Below the pieces are notes generated by a model. The model was not told the origin of the DNA. It made no database searches and saw only the letters and a program-made list of their open reading frames with translations. A stretch of DNA of 35,223 bases from Bordetella parapertussis (GTDB lineage Bacteria > Pseudomonadota > Gammaproteobacteria > Burkholderiales > SG8-41). Shown here piece by piece: positions 1 to 8,460 of the stretch. Location of the stretch: contig CAMDLH010000052.1 in assembly GCA_945901405.1 (NCBI GenBank), positions 1-35,223 of the forward strand, in the 5' to 3' direction. Each line of letters opens with the position of its first letter. Position 1 is the stretch's first letter. Both the position numbers and the translations under genes were made by a program.

Positions 1-1
1 G

Positions 2-577
2 TTTCGCAAAAGCGAAATCGACCGCGAAATGAAGCAATTGCGCGAAACGGCTGGCAAGCTACAGGCCGAGCTCGATGCGTTGCGTGCGCGGCTGGCCACG
101 GCCGAGCGTCAGGCGCAGATCGAAACCGCGAGTCCGGGCGATCTCGCCAAGCAGGTCAAAACACTATCGGGTGAAAACGCAAAGCTCAAGGAAGACCTCG
201 CGTTTTTCCAGTCGGTGCTGCCGCTGTCCGGGCGCGATGAATCGGTGACTATCGGACGCTTCAAACTGGAGCCGGACGCCATGCCCGGCGAATTCCGCTA
301 CCGCGTGCTGGTGGTGCAGGGCGGCCAGCAACCGCGTGATTTCCAGGGGCACTTGCAATTGGTAGTCAGCGTACAGGAAGGCACCCAGAAGCAGGTGCTC
401 ACTTTGCCGACCGAGAAAGAAGCCGGAAATAAGGAATTTCTGTTAAATTTCAAGAGCTTCCAGCGTTTGGAGGGGGTCTTCAAGGTAGCCCCCGGCGCAA
501 CCGTAAAGACCGTGCAAATACGGGTATATGAAAATGGCTCGCGTACGCCTAAACTAACGCAATCCATCAATATCTGA
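2..577 (+). CDS. DUF6776-like coiled-coil protein, 5' end missing
   Basis: The frame is already open at base 2, so the gene starts upstream of the window and the ATG at 29 is probably internal. The first 55 or so visible residues are charged and heptad-like, rich in Leu, Glu, Arg and Ala, which suggests a coiled coil. A compact C-terminal domain of about 120 residues follows, with beta-type sequence. In betaproteobacteria a protein of this shape (DUF6776) commonly precedes bactofilin and erpA, and that order is seen here. The bactofilin gene starts 11 bases after the stop, so the two are probably co-transcribed. An envelope role is plausible from the neighbours, but no biochemical function can be read from the sequence. 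The family name is given from memory of this gene order. Confidence 0.7.
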   Translation, partial: FRKSEIDREMKQLRETAGKLQAELDALRARLATAERQAQIETASPGDLAKQVKTLSGENAKLKEDLAFFQSVLPLSGRDESVTIGRFKLEPDAMPGEFRYRVLVVQGGQQPRDFQGHLQLVVSVQEGTQKQVLTLPTEKEAGNKEFLLNFKSFQRLEGVFKVAPGATVKTVQIRVYENGSRTPKLTQSINI

Positions 578-588
578 GGGGGAGTGCG

Positions 589-993
589 ATGTTCGGAGCC
601 AAGAGCAAACCACAAAACCGCATCGATTCGCTGATCGGCGCCGGTACCACGGTCGAAGGCGATGTTAACTTCGTCGGCGGCCTGCGCATTGACGGCAAGG
701 TCAAGGGCAACGTGGTCGCGTACGACGACAAGCCGGGCATGCTGGTGGTGTCCGAGCAGGCCGAGATCGAAGGCGAAATTCGCGTGCACCACGTGGTGAT
801 CAATGGCACGGTGGTTGGGCCGATACATGCCGCCGAGTCGCTGGGACTGCAACCCAAGGCACATGTCACGGGCGATGTGCACTACAAGACGATCGAAATG
901 CAACTGGGCGCGGTGGTTCAGGGCCGCTTGGTATACGAGGCAGAAGGCCGCTCTGACAAAGTGGTTAAGTTCAAGTCGGCCGGCGTTGAGTAA
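589..993 (+). CDS. Bactofilin (polymer-forming cytoskeletal protein)
   Basis: A 134-residue protein with the bactofilin beta-helix pattern: an N-terminal stretch ending in SLIGAGTTVEGDV, then short repeats rich in Gly, Val and Ile such as LRIDGKVKGNV and AEIEGEIRVHHVVINGTVVG. The length is typical of bactofilins. Family members self-assemble without nucleotide into filaments that scaffold cell-wall enzymes or polar structures at the inner membrane. A strong ribosome site (GAGGGGGAG) lies just before the ATG. It follows the coiled-coil gene by 11 bases and precedes erpA by 60 bases. An M23 cell-wall peptidase encoded nearby at 2685-4025 fits the known partnership of bactofilins with such enzymes, although that link is inferred. 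Confidence 0.93.
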   Translation: MFGAKSKPQNRIDSLIGAGTTVEGDVNFVGGLRIDGKVKGNVVAYDDKPGMLVVSEQAEIEGEIRVHHVVINGTVVGPIHAAESLGLQPKAHVTGDVHYKTIEMQLGAVVQGRLVYEAEGRSDKVVKFKSAGVE

Positions 994-1053
994 CTGGTAG
1001 CTTGAAAACCACGTACCCGCTATCATCTAACAGTCAGTAAACCGGAGTACCCC

Positions 1054-1407
1054 ATGAACGCAGTCACCGAACAAATGCCCGATCCGCTGGTGTTCACGCA
1101 AAACGCGGCGAACAAGGTCAAGCAACTCATCGACGAAGAAGGCAATCAAAGCTTGAAGCTGCGTGTGTTCGTCACAGGCGGCGGCTGCTCGGGCTTTCAG
1201 TACGGCTTTACGTTTGATGAAGACGTCAGCGACGACGACACCTCGCTCAACAAGGGCGGCGTCACGCTGCTGGTAGATCCCATGAGCCTGCAATACTTGA
1301 TGGGCGCGGAAATCGACTATCAAGAGAATGTCGAAGGCGCGCAGTTCGTCATCAAGAATCCGAACGCAACCTCAACCTGCGGCTGCGGCTCGTCGTTCTC
1401 GGCGTAG
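1054..1407 (+). CDS. erpA: Iron-sulfur cluster insertion protein ErpA
   Basis: A 117-residue A-type Fe-S carrier. The three invariant cysteines are present: Cys45 in [11 protein letters not shown], and Cys109 and Cys111 in the C-terminal TCGCGSSF motif, matching the spacing of E. coli ErpA. ErpA accepts [2Fe-2S] or [4Fe-4S] clusters from the assembly scaffold and hands them to apo-enzymes in the cytoplasm, classically those of isoprenoid synthesis and respiration. The start is supported by GGAG eight bases upstream of the ATG. A clear intrinsic terminator follows at 1432-1460. The protein continues the + strand housekeeping block and is convergent with anmK. Confidence 0.96.
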   Translation: MNAVTEQMPDPLVFTQNAANKVKQLIDEEGNQSLKLRVFVTGGGCSGFQYGFTFDEDVSDDDTSLNKGGVTLLVDPMSLQYLMGAEIDYQENVEGAQFVIKNPNATSTCGCGSSFSA

Positions 1408-1431
1408 TTGGTTCTCCGCAATGACAATGAT

Positions 1432-1460
1432 AAAGGCGGCTCAGGCCGCCTTTGTTTTTT
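1432..1460 (+). terminator. Rho-independent terminator after erpA
   Basis: A perfect 9-bp stem (AAAGGCGGC at 1432-1440 with GCCGCCTTT at 1445-1453) closes a TCAG loop and is followed by GTTTTTT. It lies 25 bases after the erpA stop. Confidence 0.9.
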
Positions 1461-1479
1461 GGCGGATTGTAGTAAACAC

Positions 1480-1558
1480 CACCGCAAAGACGCAAAGGCG
1501 CAAAGAAACCCCGCAAAGAAGTTCTTGTTCTTCTTTGCGCCTTTGCGTCTTTGCGGTG
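1480..1558. repeat. Long inverted repeat, 28-bp perfect arms
   Basis: The left arm 1480-1507 and right arm 1531-1558 are perfect reverse complements over 28 bp, separated by a 23-base loop. The arms are built from a short tandem pattern, GCAAAGACGCAAAGGCGCAAAG. Very similar arrays are scattered in intergenic DNA of many environmental bacteria. Here the element sits between the convergent erpA and anmK genes, so it may act as a bidirectional transcription barrier, or it may simply be a dispersed REP-like element. No coding potential is evident. Confidence 0.9.
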
Positions 1559-1580
1559 AGGCTTTTGACTTTGACTTGTT

Positions 1581-2669
1581 TTACGCCGGATAGATGGCAC
1601 CCAGCACGCGCAGCCCCTTCGCGCCGGTGACCGCCGGCAAATTGCCCGGCTTGTTCGCAAGCGTTTGCCGCGCGAGCCAGGCGAAAGCGAGCGCCTCGAC
1701 CCAATCCGCCACGACGCCGAGTTGATCGGTGAAGCCCACGTGTTTATCCACCATTAATGCCGCCAGCCGCGCGAGCAAGGCAAGATTGCGCGCGCCGCCG
1801 CCGCACACATAAACCTCGCGCGCGCCGGTGCAGTGTTTTTGTATCGCTTGCGCGATGCCGAGCGCGGTGAGTTCCAGCAGTGTCGCCTGCACGTCGGCGG
1901 GCGTTTCAGTACCCGCGAGCGCACGTTTGACCCAGGCGAAATTAAACGTGTCGCGGCCCGTGCTCTTGGGCGGCGTGAGTTTGAAAAACGCATGCGCGAG
2001 CAACGTATCGAGCAACGGCGCAATCACCCGGCCCGACGCGGCCCACGCGCCGCCTTCATCGTAGGCAAGCCCGCGCGACTCCATGATCCATTCGTCCATC
2101 AGCACATTGCCCGGCCCGCAGTCGAAGCCGCGCACTTCGCCCGCGGGCGGCAGATCGGTGATGTTGGCGATGCCGCCGATGTTGACGATGGCGCGGTGCG
2201 CGCCGGCTGAATGAAACACCGCGTGATGAAACGCGGGCACCAGCGGCGCGCCTTGTCCACCAGCGGCAATATCGCGTGAACGAAAATCACATACCGTGGC
2301 GATGCCGGTGAGTTCCGCAAGCAGCGCACCGTTGACGAGCTGCGTGGTGTAACCCGCGTCGGGCCAGTGGCGGACGGTCTGGCCGTGGCAGCCGATTGCC
2401 GCAATGTCCCTGACGCTCAACCCGGCTTGCGCCAGCAGCGTGCGGATCGCCGCCGCGTAGGATTGTGACAATTGATTCGCGGCAAGCGCCGCGCGGTGAA
2501 TCTCGTCGCGCCCAGTGTCATTTAACGCGAGCAGCGTGTCGCGTATCAGCGGCTGGAACGGCTGGTAGTGACTGTGAACCATGCGCGGCGCGGCATCAAA
2601 TGCCGCGATCACCGCGTCTATGCCGTCGAGGCTGGTGCCCGACATCAACCCGATGTAGAGATCGGGCAT
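1581..2669 (-). CDS. anmK: Anhydro-N-acetylmuramic acid kinase
   Basis: A 362-residue AnmK of normal family length. It opens with the diagnostic YIGLMSGTSLDGIDAV phosphate-binding motif and carries GCHGQTVRHWP, NIGGIANIT and the FDCGPGNVLMDEW segment, whose Asp is expected to be the catalytic base. The enzyme opens and phosphorylates 1,6-anhydroMurNAc to MurNAc-6-phosphate during cytoplasmic recycling of peptidoglycan. The gene starts 15 bases after the stop of the M23 peptidase on the same strand, so the two probably form an operon joining wall cleavage to recovery of the products. Confidence 0.96.
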   Translation of the reverse strand: MPDLYIGLMSGTSLDGIDAVIAAFDAAPRMVHSHYQPFQPLIRDTLLALNDTGRDEIHRAALAANQLSQSYAAAIRTLLAQAGLSVRDIAAIGCHGQTVRHWPDAGYTTQLVNGALLAELTGIATVCDFRSRDIAAGGQGAPLVPAFHHAVFHSAGAHRAIVNIGGIANITDLPPAGEVRGFDCGPGNVLMDEWIMESRGLAYDEGGAWAASGRVIAPLLDTLLAHAFFKLTPPKSTGRDTFNFAWVKRALAGTETPADVQATLLELTALGIAQAIQKHCTGAREVYVCGGGARNLALLARLAALMVDKHVGFTDQLGVVADWVEALAFAWLARQTLANKPGNLPAVTGAKGLRVLGAIYPA

Positions 2670-2684
2670 ACAGACCGGATCGGG

Positions 2685-4025
2685 CTATTCGAAGTTTGAC
2701 GCCGAAGACCCGCGCATCAGCGCCAGCCGTTCGGCGAGGGGCCGGGTCGCCTTGTCGAACGCGGGTTTGCGCTCCGGCGTGATCGGGAACGCCTGCGGCA
2801 TCGCCACCGACAGCGGGTCGTGATGCACATCGTTGATGCGAAACTCGTAGTGCACATGCGGGCCGGTGGTCAGCCCCGTCATGCCGATATAGCCGATCAC
2901 TTCGCCCTGCGCCACCCGCGCGCCCTTGTGGATGCCGCCGGCGAAACCCTGCATGTGCGCGTAGAGCGTGGTGTATTTTGATTGGTGGCGCAGAATCACC
3001 ACGTTGCCGTAACCGTTCTGCACGCCCGCGAACTCGACCACGCCATCGGCGGTGGCCTTGATGCGCGTGCCGATGGGGGCGGCGTAATCGACGCCCTTGT
3101 GCGCGGTCCAACTGCGCAGTATCGGATGAAAGCGCGCATGCGTGAATCCCGAGGTCACGCGCGAGAATTCCAGCGGCGAGCGCAGGAAAGCCTTGCGCAG
3201 ATCGCGGCCATCGAGCGTGTAATAAGCGCCGTCGCCGCCGTGCTCAAACCATGCCGCGTGCAGCGTCTTGCCGTTATTGACGAACTCGGCCGACAACACG
3301 CGGCCCGAGCGCACCGGCTCGCCGCGGTCGTAGAACATTTCGTAAATCACCGAGAAGCGGTCGCCTCTGCGCAGGTCTTTGTGAAAATCGATTTCGGTGG
3401 AGAATATTTCCGCGATTTGCACCGCCACCGCGTCCGGCAGATTGATCGCGTCGGTGGTGGCAAACAGCGAACTGCGGATCTCGCCGGTGGCCGACAACAC
3501 GCGGCTTTCGAGATTCGCCTCGGCCGAAGTGACTTCAAAGCCATCCCCGTCGCGCGTGGCGGTGAGCAGGTTGTTGCTATTCAGGTAACGCAGCGATTGC
3601 AAGCGGCCATCGGCATCGATTTGCACGCGCACGCCGCGGCCGGGCACGAGGTTAAACAGCGGCCGCGCTTCAGTCGATTTGCGCAGATAGGCTATCGCGT
3701 CCGGGTCATCAACTTCCAGCCGCACCAGCAAGCTGGGCAGGGTCTCGCCGCGGCGCACGGTTTCTTCGCGAGTAAACAAGTTGGACTGGTTGGACGGGTT
3801 GGAGGCTTCGTCCTTCGCGGGTGCCAGCAAGGCCGGTTGCAAGGCCACCGCCTCGACCACCGTGCGGCGCGTAATGTCTTCCGTAACCGTGTCCGGCGCG
3901 ATGCCGAATGCCGCCATGATGCCGGCAAAAGGCAGCGCCAATGCCAATGTCACCCGCCGTACCGTGGGCGTCTGGATCAGCCGCAGCAGGTTTTGCGCTA
4001 CAATCACAATCTGTGCTTGAGCCAT
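2685..4025 (-). CDS. M23 family metallopeptidase (peptidoglycan endopeptidase)
   Basis: A 446-residue protein with an N-terminal membrane anchor or uncleaved signal at about residues 23-42, a middle domain containing a LysM/OapA-like stretch (TVRRGETLPSLLVRL, about 90-104), and a C-terminal LytM/M23 domain. Zinc ligands are visible: His309 and Asp313 in HKGVD, and His392 in the HVHYEF motif at 390-395, with the catalytic YAHM near 356. Relatives are envelope endopeptidases that cut peptide crosslinks in the wall (MepM-like). It is divergent from tyrS across about 100 bases and lies directly upstream of anmK. The placement beside tyrS, anmK, erpA and bactofilin is the common betaproteobacterial order. 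Confidence 0.93.
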   Translation of the reverse strand: MAQAQIVIVAQNLLRLIQTPTVRRVTLALALPFAGIMAAFGIAPDTVTEDITRRTVVEAVALQPALLAPAKDEASNPSNQSNLFTREETVRRGETLPSLLVRLEVDDPDAIAYLRKSTEARPLFNLVPGRGVRVQIDADGRLQSLRYLNSNNLLTATRDGDGFEVTSAEANLESRVLSATGEIRSSLFATTDAINLPDAVAVQIAEIFSTEIDFHKDLRRGDRFSVIYEMFYDRGEPVRSGRVLSAEFVNNGKTLHAAWFEHGGDGAYYTLDGRDLRKAFLRSPLEFSRVTSGFTHARFHPILRSWTAHKGVDYAAPIGTRIKATADGVVEFAGVQNGYGNVVILRHQSKYTTLYAHMQGFAGGIHKGARVAQGEVIGYIGMTGLTTGPHVHYEFRINDVHHDPLSVAMPQAFPITPERKPAFDKATRPLAERLALMRGSSASNFE

Positions 4026-4129
4026 GATTTACTTGGTTTTTTTGGAACGATGGAGGATACCAGTACCGCTCCTCAGGTCAACCCGGCTTTTCGCATTATG
4101 AAATTTCTCGCCCGTCCCGTTCGCACCTC

Positions 4130-5323
4130 TTGCCTATGATCGACCTGAACCAACAACTCCAAACCATCCGCCGGGGCTGTGACGAGCTGCTGATCGAAGC
4201 CGAACTGGTCGAAAAACTGAAACGCGGCGCGCCGCTGCGCATCAAGGCAGGCTTCGATCCGACCGCGCCCGATTTGCACATCGGCCATACGGTGCTGATT
4301 AACAAGCTGCGCCAGTTTCAAGACCTCGGCCATCACGTTTTGTTCCTCATCGGCGATTTCACCGGCATGATCGGCGACCCTACGGGCAAGAACGCCACGC
4401 GCCCGCCACTCACGCGCGATGACGTGGGGCGCAACGCCAAAACCTACACCGAGCAGGTGTTCAAGATACTCGACCGCGAAAAAACCGAGGTGTGCTTGAA
4501 CTCGACGTGGATGGACAAGATGACTGCTGCCGACATGATCAAGCTCGCCGCCACGCACACGGTTGCGCGCATGCTCGAGCGTGACGATTTCGGCAAACGC
4601 TATCGCGGTAATCAGCCGATCGCGATCCACGAATTTTTGTATCCGCTGGTGCAGGGCTACGACTCGGTGGCGATGAAAGCCGACGTTGAACTCGGCGGCA
4701 CCGATCAAAAATTCAACCTGCTAATGGGCCGCGAACTGCAAAAACATTATGGTCAGGCGCCGCAGTGCATATTGACGATGCCGCTACTCGAAGGTTTGGA
4801 TGGCGTGAACAAAATGTCCAAATCGCTCGGCAACTACGTCGGCATCAACGAGCCGCCGAATGAAATTTTCGGCAAGCTGATGAGCGCGTCGGACGAGTTG
4901 ATGTGGCGTTACATCGAGCTTTTGTCGTTCCAATCATTATCAGAAATAAATAAACAAAAACAACAAGTTACAGAAGGCCGCAACCCGCGCGACATCAAGG
5001 TCGCGTTTGCCCAGGAAATCGTCGCGCGCTTTCACAGCAAAGTGGCGGCGGATGCGGCGCTGGCGGATTTCGAGGCGCGCTTCAAGCAGGGCGGCGTGCC
5101 TGATGACATGCCCGAAGTATCGCTGGCGGCCGGTTTGCCGATTGCGCAGGTGTTAAAGCAAGCGGGATTGACCGCGAGCACCACCGAAGCGCAACGCATG
5201 ATCGAACAAGGCGGTGTCAAAATCGACGGCGAAAAAGTCAGCGACAAGGCGTTGAAACTTGCGCAAGGTGTTTACGTACTTCAAGTGGGCAAACGCAAGT
5301 TCGCGCGCGTAACCATCGCGTGA
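4130..5323 (+). CDS. tyrS: Tyrosyl-tRNA synthetase
   Basis: A class I aminoacyl-tRNA synthetase that charges tRNA-Tyr in the cytoplasm. The HIGH signature is at residues 50-53 (DLHIGHT) and KMSKS at 228-232, with [13 protein letters not shown] in the tyrosine site. A C-terminal S4 RNA-binding domain covers about 335-397. At 397 residues it has the length of bacterial TyrRS. The frame can begin at TTG 4130 or at ATG 4136; the ATG is the more natural start and neither has a strong ribosome site. Bases 4955-4972, within [12 protein letters not shown], carry one copy of the 18-bp AT-rich motif described separately. The stop codon overlaps the next start. Confidence 0.97.
   Translation: MPMIDLNQQLQTIRRGCDELLIEAELVEKLKRGAPLRIKAGFDPTAPDLHIGHTVLINKLRQFQDLGHHVLFLIGDFTGMIGDPTGKNATRPPLTRDDVGRNAKTYTEQVFKILDREKTEVCLNSTWMDKMTAADMIKLAATHTVARMLERDDFGKRYRGNQPIAIHEFLYPLVQGYDSVAMKADVELGGTDQKFNLLMGRELQKHYGQAPQCILTMPLLEGLDGVNKMSKSLGNYVGINEPPNEIFGKLMSASDELMWRYIELLSFQSLSEINKQKQQVTEGRNPRDIKVAFAQEIVARFHSKVAADAALADFEARFKQGGVPDDMPEVSLAAGLPIAQVLKQAGLTASTTEAQRMIEQGGVKIDGEKVSDKALKLAQGVYVLQVGKRKFARVTIA
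4955..4972 (+). repeat. Dispersed 18-bp AT-rich motif, copy 1 (inside tyrS)
   Basis: CAAAAACAACAAGTTACA fits the five-copy consensus TAWAAACAANWRSTTAYR except at its first base. Here it is coding DNA, with motif base 1 at codon position 1. Confidence 0.75.
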
Positions 5324-6291
5324 TGAATAAAATTCATCTGGTTTACGTCTTGACGCTGTTGAACGGCGCGAATTCTGTTGCGATTGCACAGACGCAGTAC
5401 CCCACAAAACCCATCCGCATGCTCGTAGGCTTTCCGGTGGGCGGCGGCGCCGATGTGGCCGCGCGCACCCTTGGCCCGCGCCTCTCCGAACTGCTCGGCC
5501 AGCAAATCATCGTCGATAACCGGCCCGGCGCCGGCAGCGCGATTGCATCCGAATTGGCGGCAAAGGCCACGCCCGATGGGTACACGCTAGTGAGCATCGG
5601 CAGCAGTCACGCGGTCAACGCGGCGATGAATCCAAAATTGCCATTCGCGTCAGCGGCGGGCTTTAACGCAATAGCAATGGTATCGACGGCGCCCGTGGTG
5701 GTGTCGGCGAATCCGTCGCTGCCGGCGAAGTCGCTGAAAGACCTCATCGCTTTGGCACGCGCCAAGCCCGGCCAGATCAACTACGGGCCGGGCGGTGTGA
5801 ACGGGATCAACCATCTCGCCGCCGAATTGTTAAAACGCATGGGCAATTTCGACATCACGCTGATTCCGTACAAGGGCGTGGCGCAAGCGCTGCCCGCGGT
5901 GATCGCGGGCGAAGTGCAACTCATGTTCGGCTCGCTGCCGGGATCAATAGACCAAATACGCGCTGGACGCATCCGCGCCATCGCGGTGACTTCCGCCAAG
6001 CGCAGCAACGCAGCGCCGGATATTCCAACCGTTGCCGAATCCGGCGTGCCCGGTTACGAAGCCACGAGCTGGTGGGGCTTTCTCGCACCCGCGGGCACAC
6101 CGAAAGACATAATCGCGAGACTCAACAGCGACACGCTGAAAACCATACGCATGCGCGACGTGCATGAAATGCTGATGCGCCAGGGCATGGACCCAGCGGG
6201 CAGCACACCCGCCGAGTTCGACGCGTATTTGCGCACCGAAATCGCGAAGTGGACAAAGGTTGTGCAAGAAGCGGGAATAAAAGCGAACTGA
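5323..6291 (+). CDS. Bug/TctC-type periplasmic solute-binding protein
   Basis: A 322-residue tripartite tricarboxylate receptor family protein. An N-terminal signal peptide ends near AIAQTQ, then come the family hallmarks YPTKPIRMLVGFPVGGGADVAARTL, VDNRPGAGSAIASELAAKATPDGYTL and YKGVAQALPAVIAGEVQLMFG. Such proteins bind small carboxylated ligands in the periplasm; many are orphans without a TctAB permease, as here. Its ATG overlaps the tyrS stop (TGATG), so it is probably translationally coupled, although a GTG at 5320 is also in frame. Ligand identity cannot be told from the sequence. Confidence 0.93.
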   Translation: MNKIHLVYVLTLLNGANSVAIAQTQYPTKPIRMLVGFPVGGGADVAARTLGPRLSELLGQQIIVDNRPGAGSAIASELAAKATPDGYTLVSIGSSHAVNAAMNPKLPFASAAGFNAIAMVSTAPVVVSANPSLPAKSLKDLIALARAKPGQINYGPGGVNGINHLAAELLKRMGNFDITLIPYKGVAQALPAVIAGEVQLMFGSLPGSIDQIRAGRIRAIAVTSAKRSNAAPDIPTVAESGVPGYEATSWWGFLAPAGTPKDIIARLNSDTLKTIRMRDVHEMLMRQGMDPAGSTPAEFDAYLRTEIAKWTKVVQEAGIKAN

Positions 6292-6411
6292 AACCGGTAG
6301 TTTTCCAAAGAAACCCATGTCCAACAAAATACCGGCGCTGGCGATTGCAACGATCACGGGGGCTGTGTTTTCGTTTGCCGGTCTTGCGCGGCGGCAGCGC
6401 CCAGCCAGCCG

Positions 6412-6882
6412 GTGGAGGTTTCCGTCGCCGGCATGAAGTTCACGCCGAAGGTGGTGCGCATGGAGCACTATGAGGATATCGGCGGCGACCAGACCGACAC
6501 CTATAAGATGTGGTTCAGAAGCACCGACGCCATGTTGTCGCCGCTCGAGGCTGAGGTGGCCGTCATCGTGCGTAAAGGGCAGCGCATTGACGGCAAAATC
6601 TTTCGCCAGTCACCCGTGGAGGTGTCGAAGCCGCCAACACCCATCAACGGCAAGCCCGAGATTCAGAATTGGGCGTTCAAGAATCGCCCCGCGGATCTTT
6701 ACCAATCGCTCGTTTCGGGCTATATCGGATCGCTGCGCCTTGAGTTCGGCCAGCGCAAGGGCAATGTCGTTAGCGGAAGTATTTGTCTTTGCCTCGCCAA
6801 AGGCCAGACCACGGTGTTTAACTCCACGCCAGCCAAGGCGGACAGCTTCGTAATCGGAACTTTTCAGGCGCAAATCGAGTAG
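6412..6882 (+). CDS. Unknown exported protein; signal peptide displaced by a frameshift
   Basis: This frame encodes about 156 residues beginning at a GTG (VEVSVAGMKFTPKVV...). I do not recognise the family. An ATG at 6317 starts a typical signal peptide (MSNKIPALAIATITGAVFSFAGLA) in another frame, which stops at about 6429. Reading in the 6412 frame just upstream gives CAAAAPSQPVEV, the expected signal-cleavage region. A single inserted base within 6385-6392 would fuse the two into one secreted protein of about 188 residues. The gene is therefore either a recent pseudogene or carries a sequencing error in a GC run. It follows the tyrS-linked Bug gene on the same strand by 25 bases. The mature part has no cysteine pairs or membrane segment apart from CLCL near residue 126. 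Confidence 0.6.
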   Translation: MEVSVAGMKFTPKVVRMEHYEDIGGDQTDTYKMWFRSTDAMLSPLEAEVAVIVRKGQRIDGKIFRQSPVEVSKPPTPINGKPEIQNWAFKNRPADLYQSLVSGYIGSLRLEFGQRKGNVVSGSICLCLAKGQTTVFNSTPAKADSFVIGTFQAQIE

Positions 6883-7008
6883 CGACCTGCCATAACCCCG
6901 CCACAATTGCCCTTCGTATTGCCATAAGCGCATCCCAACGCGCGCCCTTTTTGCACGGTTAAATACGCTCATCGCCGGTGAGCCGGTTTTTCGTGGAAGG
7001 GAATTTTC

Positions 7009-7149
7009 ATGGAACTATTTTCACGCACGCAACGCGTTGTGGTTCGTATCGCCTGCGCCGTCATCGCCGTTGTTTGCGCCATTGCCGCGACCGTGTCGCT
7101 GGCGCATGCCGACGCCGCCGGTTCAGTCTCATGCCAGTTTTTCTGCTGA
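7009..7149 (+). CDS. Putative 46-residue membrane or secreted peptide
   Basis: A short ORF with good start context: GGAAGGGAA lies a few bases before the ATG. The peptide is MELFSRTQRVVVRIACAVIA... and has a basic N-terminus, one hydrophobic segment at about residues 11-32, an AHADA signal-cleavage-like site, and a short tail ending SCQFFC. The next small ORF starts three bases after its stop. No homologue is recognised. The hydrophobic segment after a basic start and the ribosome site argue for a real gene; the short length and isolated position argue for caution. Confidence 0.4.
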   Translation: MELFSRTQRVVVRIACAVIAVVCAIAATVSLAHADAAGSVSCQFFC

Positions 7150-7152
7150 GCC

Positions 7153-7359
7153 ATGGACAATGCTAATGACACTTTTCGAACGCAGGATCTGGCGCTGGGC
7201 GTGGAGTGTGCGCTGCCGGCTGGATACCCGGCGCGGCAATCTGCAGGCGGCGCCGTTCTCGCCGCGCCCGCAGGATTTACAAGACATACCCACCGCGTCC
7301 GTCTCGCCGCCTTGCTACTCGTCGTCTGTATTGGCGCGGGTATCTGGCAATGGAAATGA
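7153..7359 (+). CDS. Putative 68-residue single-pass membrane protein
   Basis: The ORF starts immediately after the 46-residue ORF (TGAGCCATGG), which would allow coupled translation. Residues 1-46 are soluble, and residues 48-65 (VRLAALLLVVCIGAGIWQ) form a membrane segment followed by WK at the C-terminus. No family is recognised. The tail-anchored shape is plausible, but no homology or strong ribosome site of its own supports it. Confidence 0.35.
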   Translation: MDNANDTFRTQDLALGVECALPAGYPARQSAGGAVLAAPAGFTRHTHRVRLAALLLVVCIGAGIWQWK

Positions 7360-7485
7360 CGACCCTGACGCGATGAGTTGAGTGCGTTCGGCGCACGGTT
7401 TGTAGCCAGGCAAACCGCGCTCATACTGGATTGACGCCCGAAATACCATTACGATGCATTCACGTTACCAACCGCCGGGGGTCTT

Positions 7486-8460
7486 GTGCTTGCTTCGCAA
7501 GGAATGGCATTCGCAATTGTCGTGGGTGTTGCGCTCGTGGCCGCGCCGGTTAGCGCATTAGCGCAACAGAATCCGGCGCGGCAGAAATTCCCCACCAAAC
7601 CGGTGCGCTTCGTGGTTGGAGTCACGCCCGGCGGCACTGCCGACATCATCGCCCGGCTGATGAGTACGAAAATCATCGAGAGCTGGGGTCATCCGCTGGT
7701 GATCGAGAACCGGCTGCCGGTGGTGGTGGCCAACACCATCGTGGCCAAGGCCAACCCGGACGGCTATACGCTGCTGCTGGCCTCGCCCGCGATCGCGATA
7801 CGTGCGGCGATGTTCACCAACCTGCCGTACGACACGCTGCGTGATTTCGCCGGTGTGACCGAAGTGGGGTTTTCCAATACCGTGGTGGTGGCCGCGCCCG
7901 ACATCGGCGTGAAGTCGGTCAAGGATCTGGTGGCCTATGCCAACGCGCGGCCCGGAAAAATATTCTTCGCCACACCCGCCGTGGGCGGCGCGGATCACAT
8001 GAATATCGAACGCTTCCGGCTTGCCGCCGGCATCAAGGCGCAACACGTCGCGTACAAGGGGCCTGCGGAGAGCCTGATCGAAGTCGCCGCCGGCCGCGCG
8101 CACTTTACCGCGACTGGCCTGACCGCGGCGATGCCGCTGATCAAAGACGGCAAACTGGTGGCGTTGGTGCAGCGCGTGCCGGGGCTACCCGGCGTGCCCG
8201 TGGCGGCCGATGTCGCACCCGAGTGGACGCGCATAGGCGCGCAAGCCCTGCTCGCACCCGCCGGCACGCCGCTGGCGATCCGGCGCCAGATCGGCGCGGA
8301 AGTCGCACGCATCCTGAATCTTCCCGATATACGCGAGCGCCTGAACGCCGTGTCGTTTAACGTGACCACCACCACGCCAGAGGAACACGAACGTAATCTG
8401 CGCGCCGACATCGCGGCGTTCGCGAAGGTCATGACGGCGATTGGGCTGAAGCCGAATTGA
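7486..8460 (+). CDS. Bug/TctC-type periplasmic solute-binding protein (tandem copy 1)
   Basis: A 324-residue tripartite tricarboxylate receptor. The signal peptide ends near ALAQQNPARQ, followed by FPTKPVRFVVGVTPGGTADIIARLM, the NRLPVVVANTIVAKANPDGYTLLL ligand-loop region and the C-terminal ADIAAFAKVMTAIGLKPN. A GTG at 7486 or an ATG at 7504 could start it. The usual NRPGAGG loop is replaced by NRLPVVV, a change shared with the next gene, so these two are the closest pair in the window. It is first of three co-directional Bug genes; no permease gene is nearby. Confidence 0.92.
   Translation: MLASQGMAFAIVVGVALVAAPVSALAQQNPARQKFPTKPVRFVVGVTPGGTADIIARLMSTKIIESWGHPLVIENRLPVVVANTIVAKANPDGYTLLLASPAIAIRAAMFTNLPYDTLRDFAGVTEVGFSNTVVVAAPDIGVKSVKDLVAYANARPGKIFFATPAVGGADHMNIERFRLAAGIKAQHVAYKGPAESLIEVAAGRAHFTATGLTAAMPLIKDGKLVALVQRVPGLPGVPVAADVAPEWTRIGAQALLAPAGTPLAIRRQIGAEVARILNLPDIRERLNAVSFNVTTTTPEEHERNLRADIAAFAKVMTAIGLKPN

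Noticed and set aside
2982-4139. Long open + frame opposite the M23 peptidase gene
   Set aside because: The M23 peptidase on the other strand has zinc-site motifs; the + frame has only GC-driven low-complexity composition.
6969-7424. 151-codon - strand frame across the small-peptide gap
   Set aside because: No ribosome site, hydrophobic pattern or family; the two small + frames have better start and membrane features.
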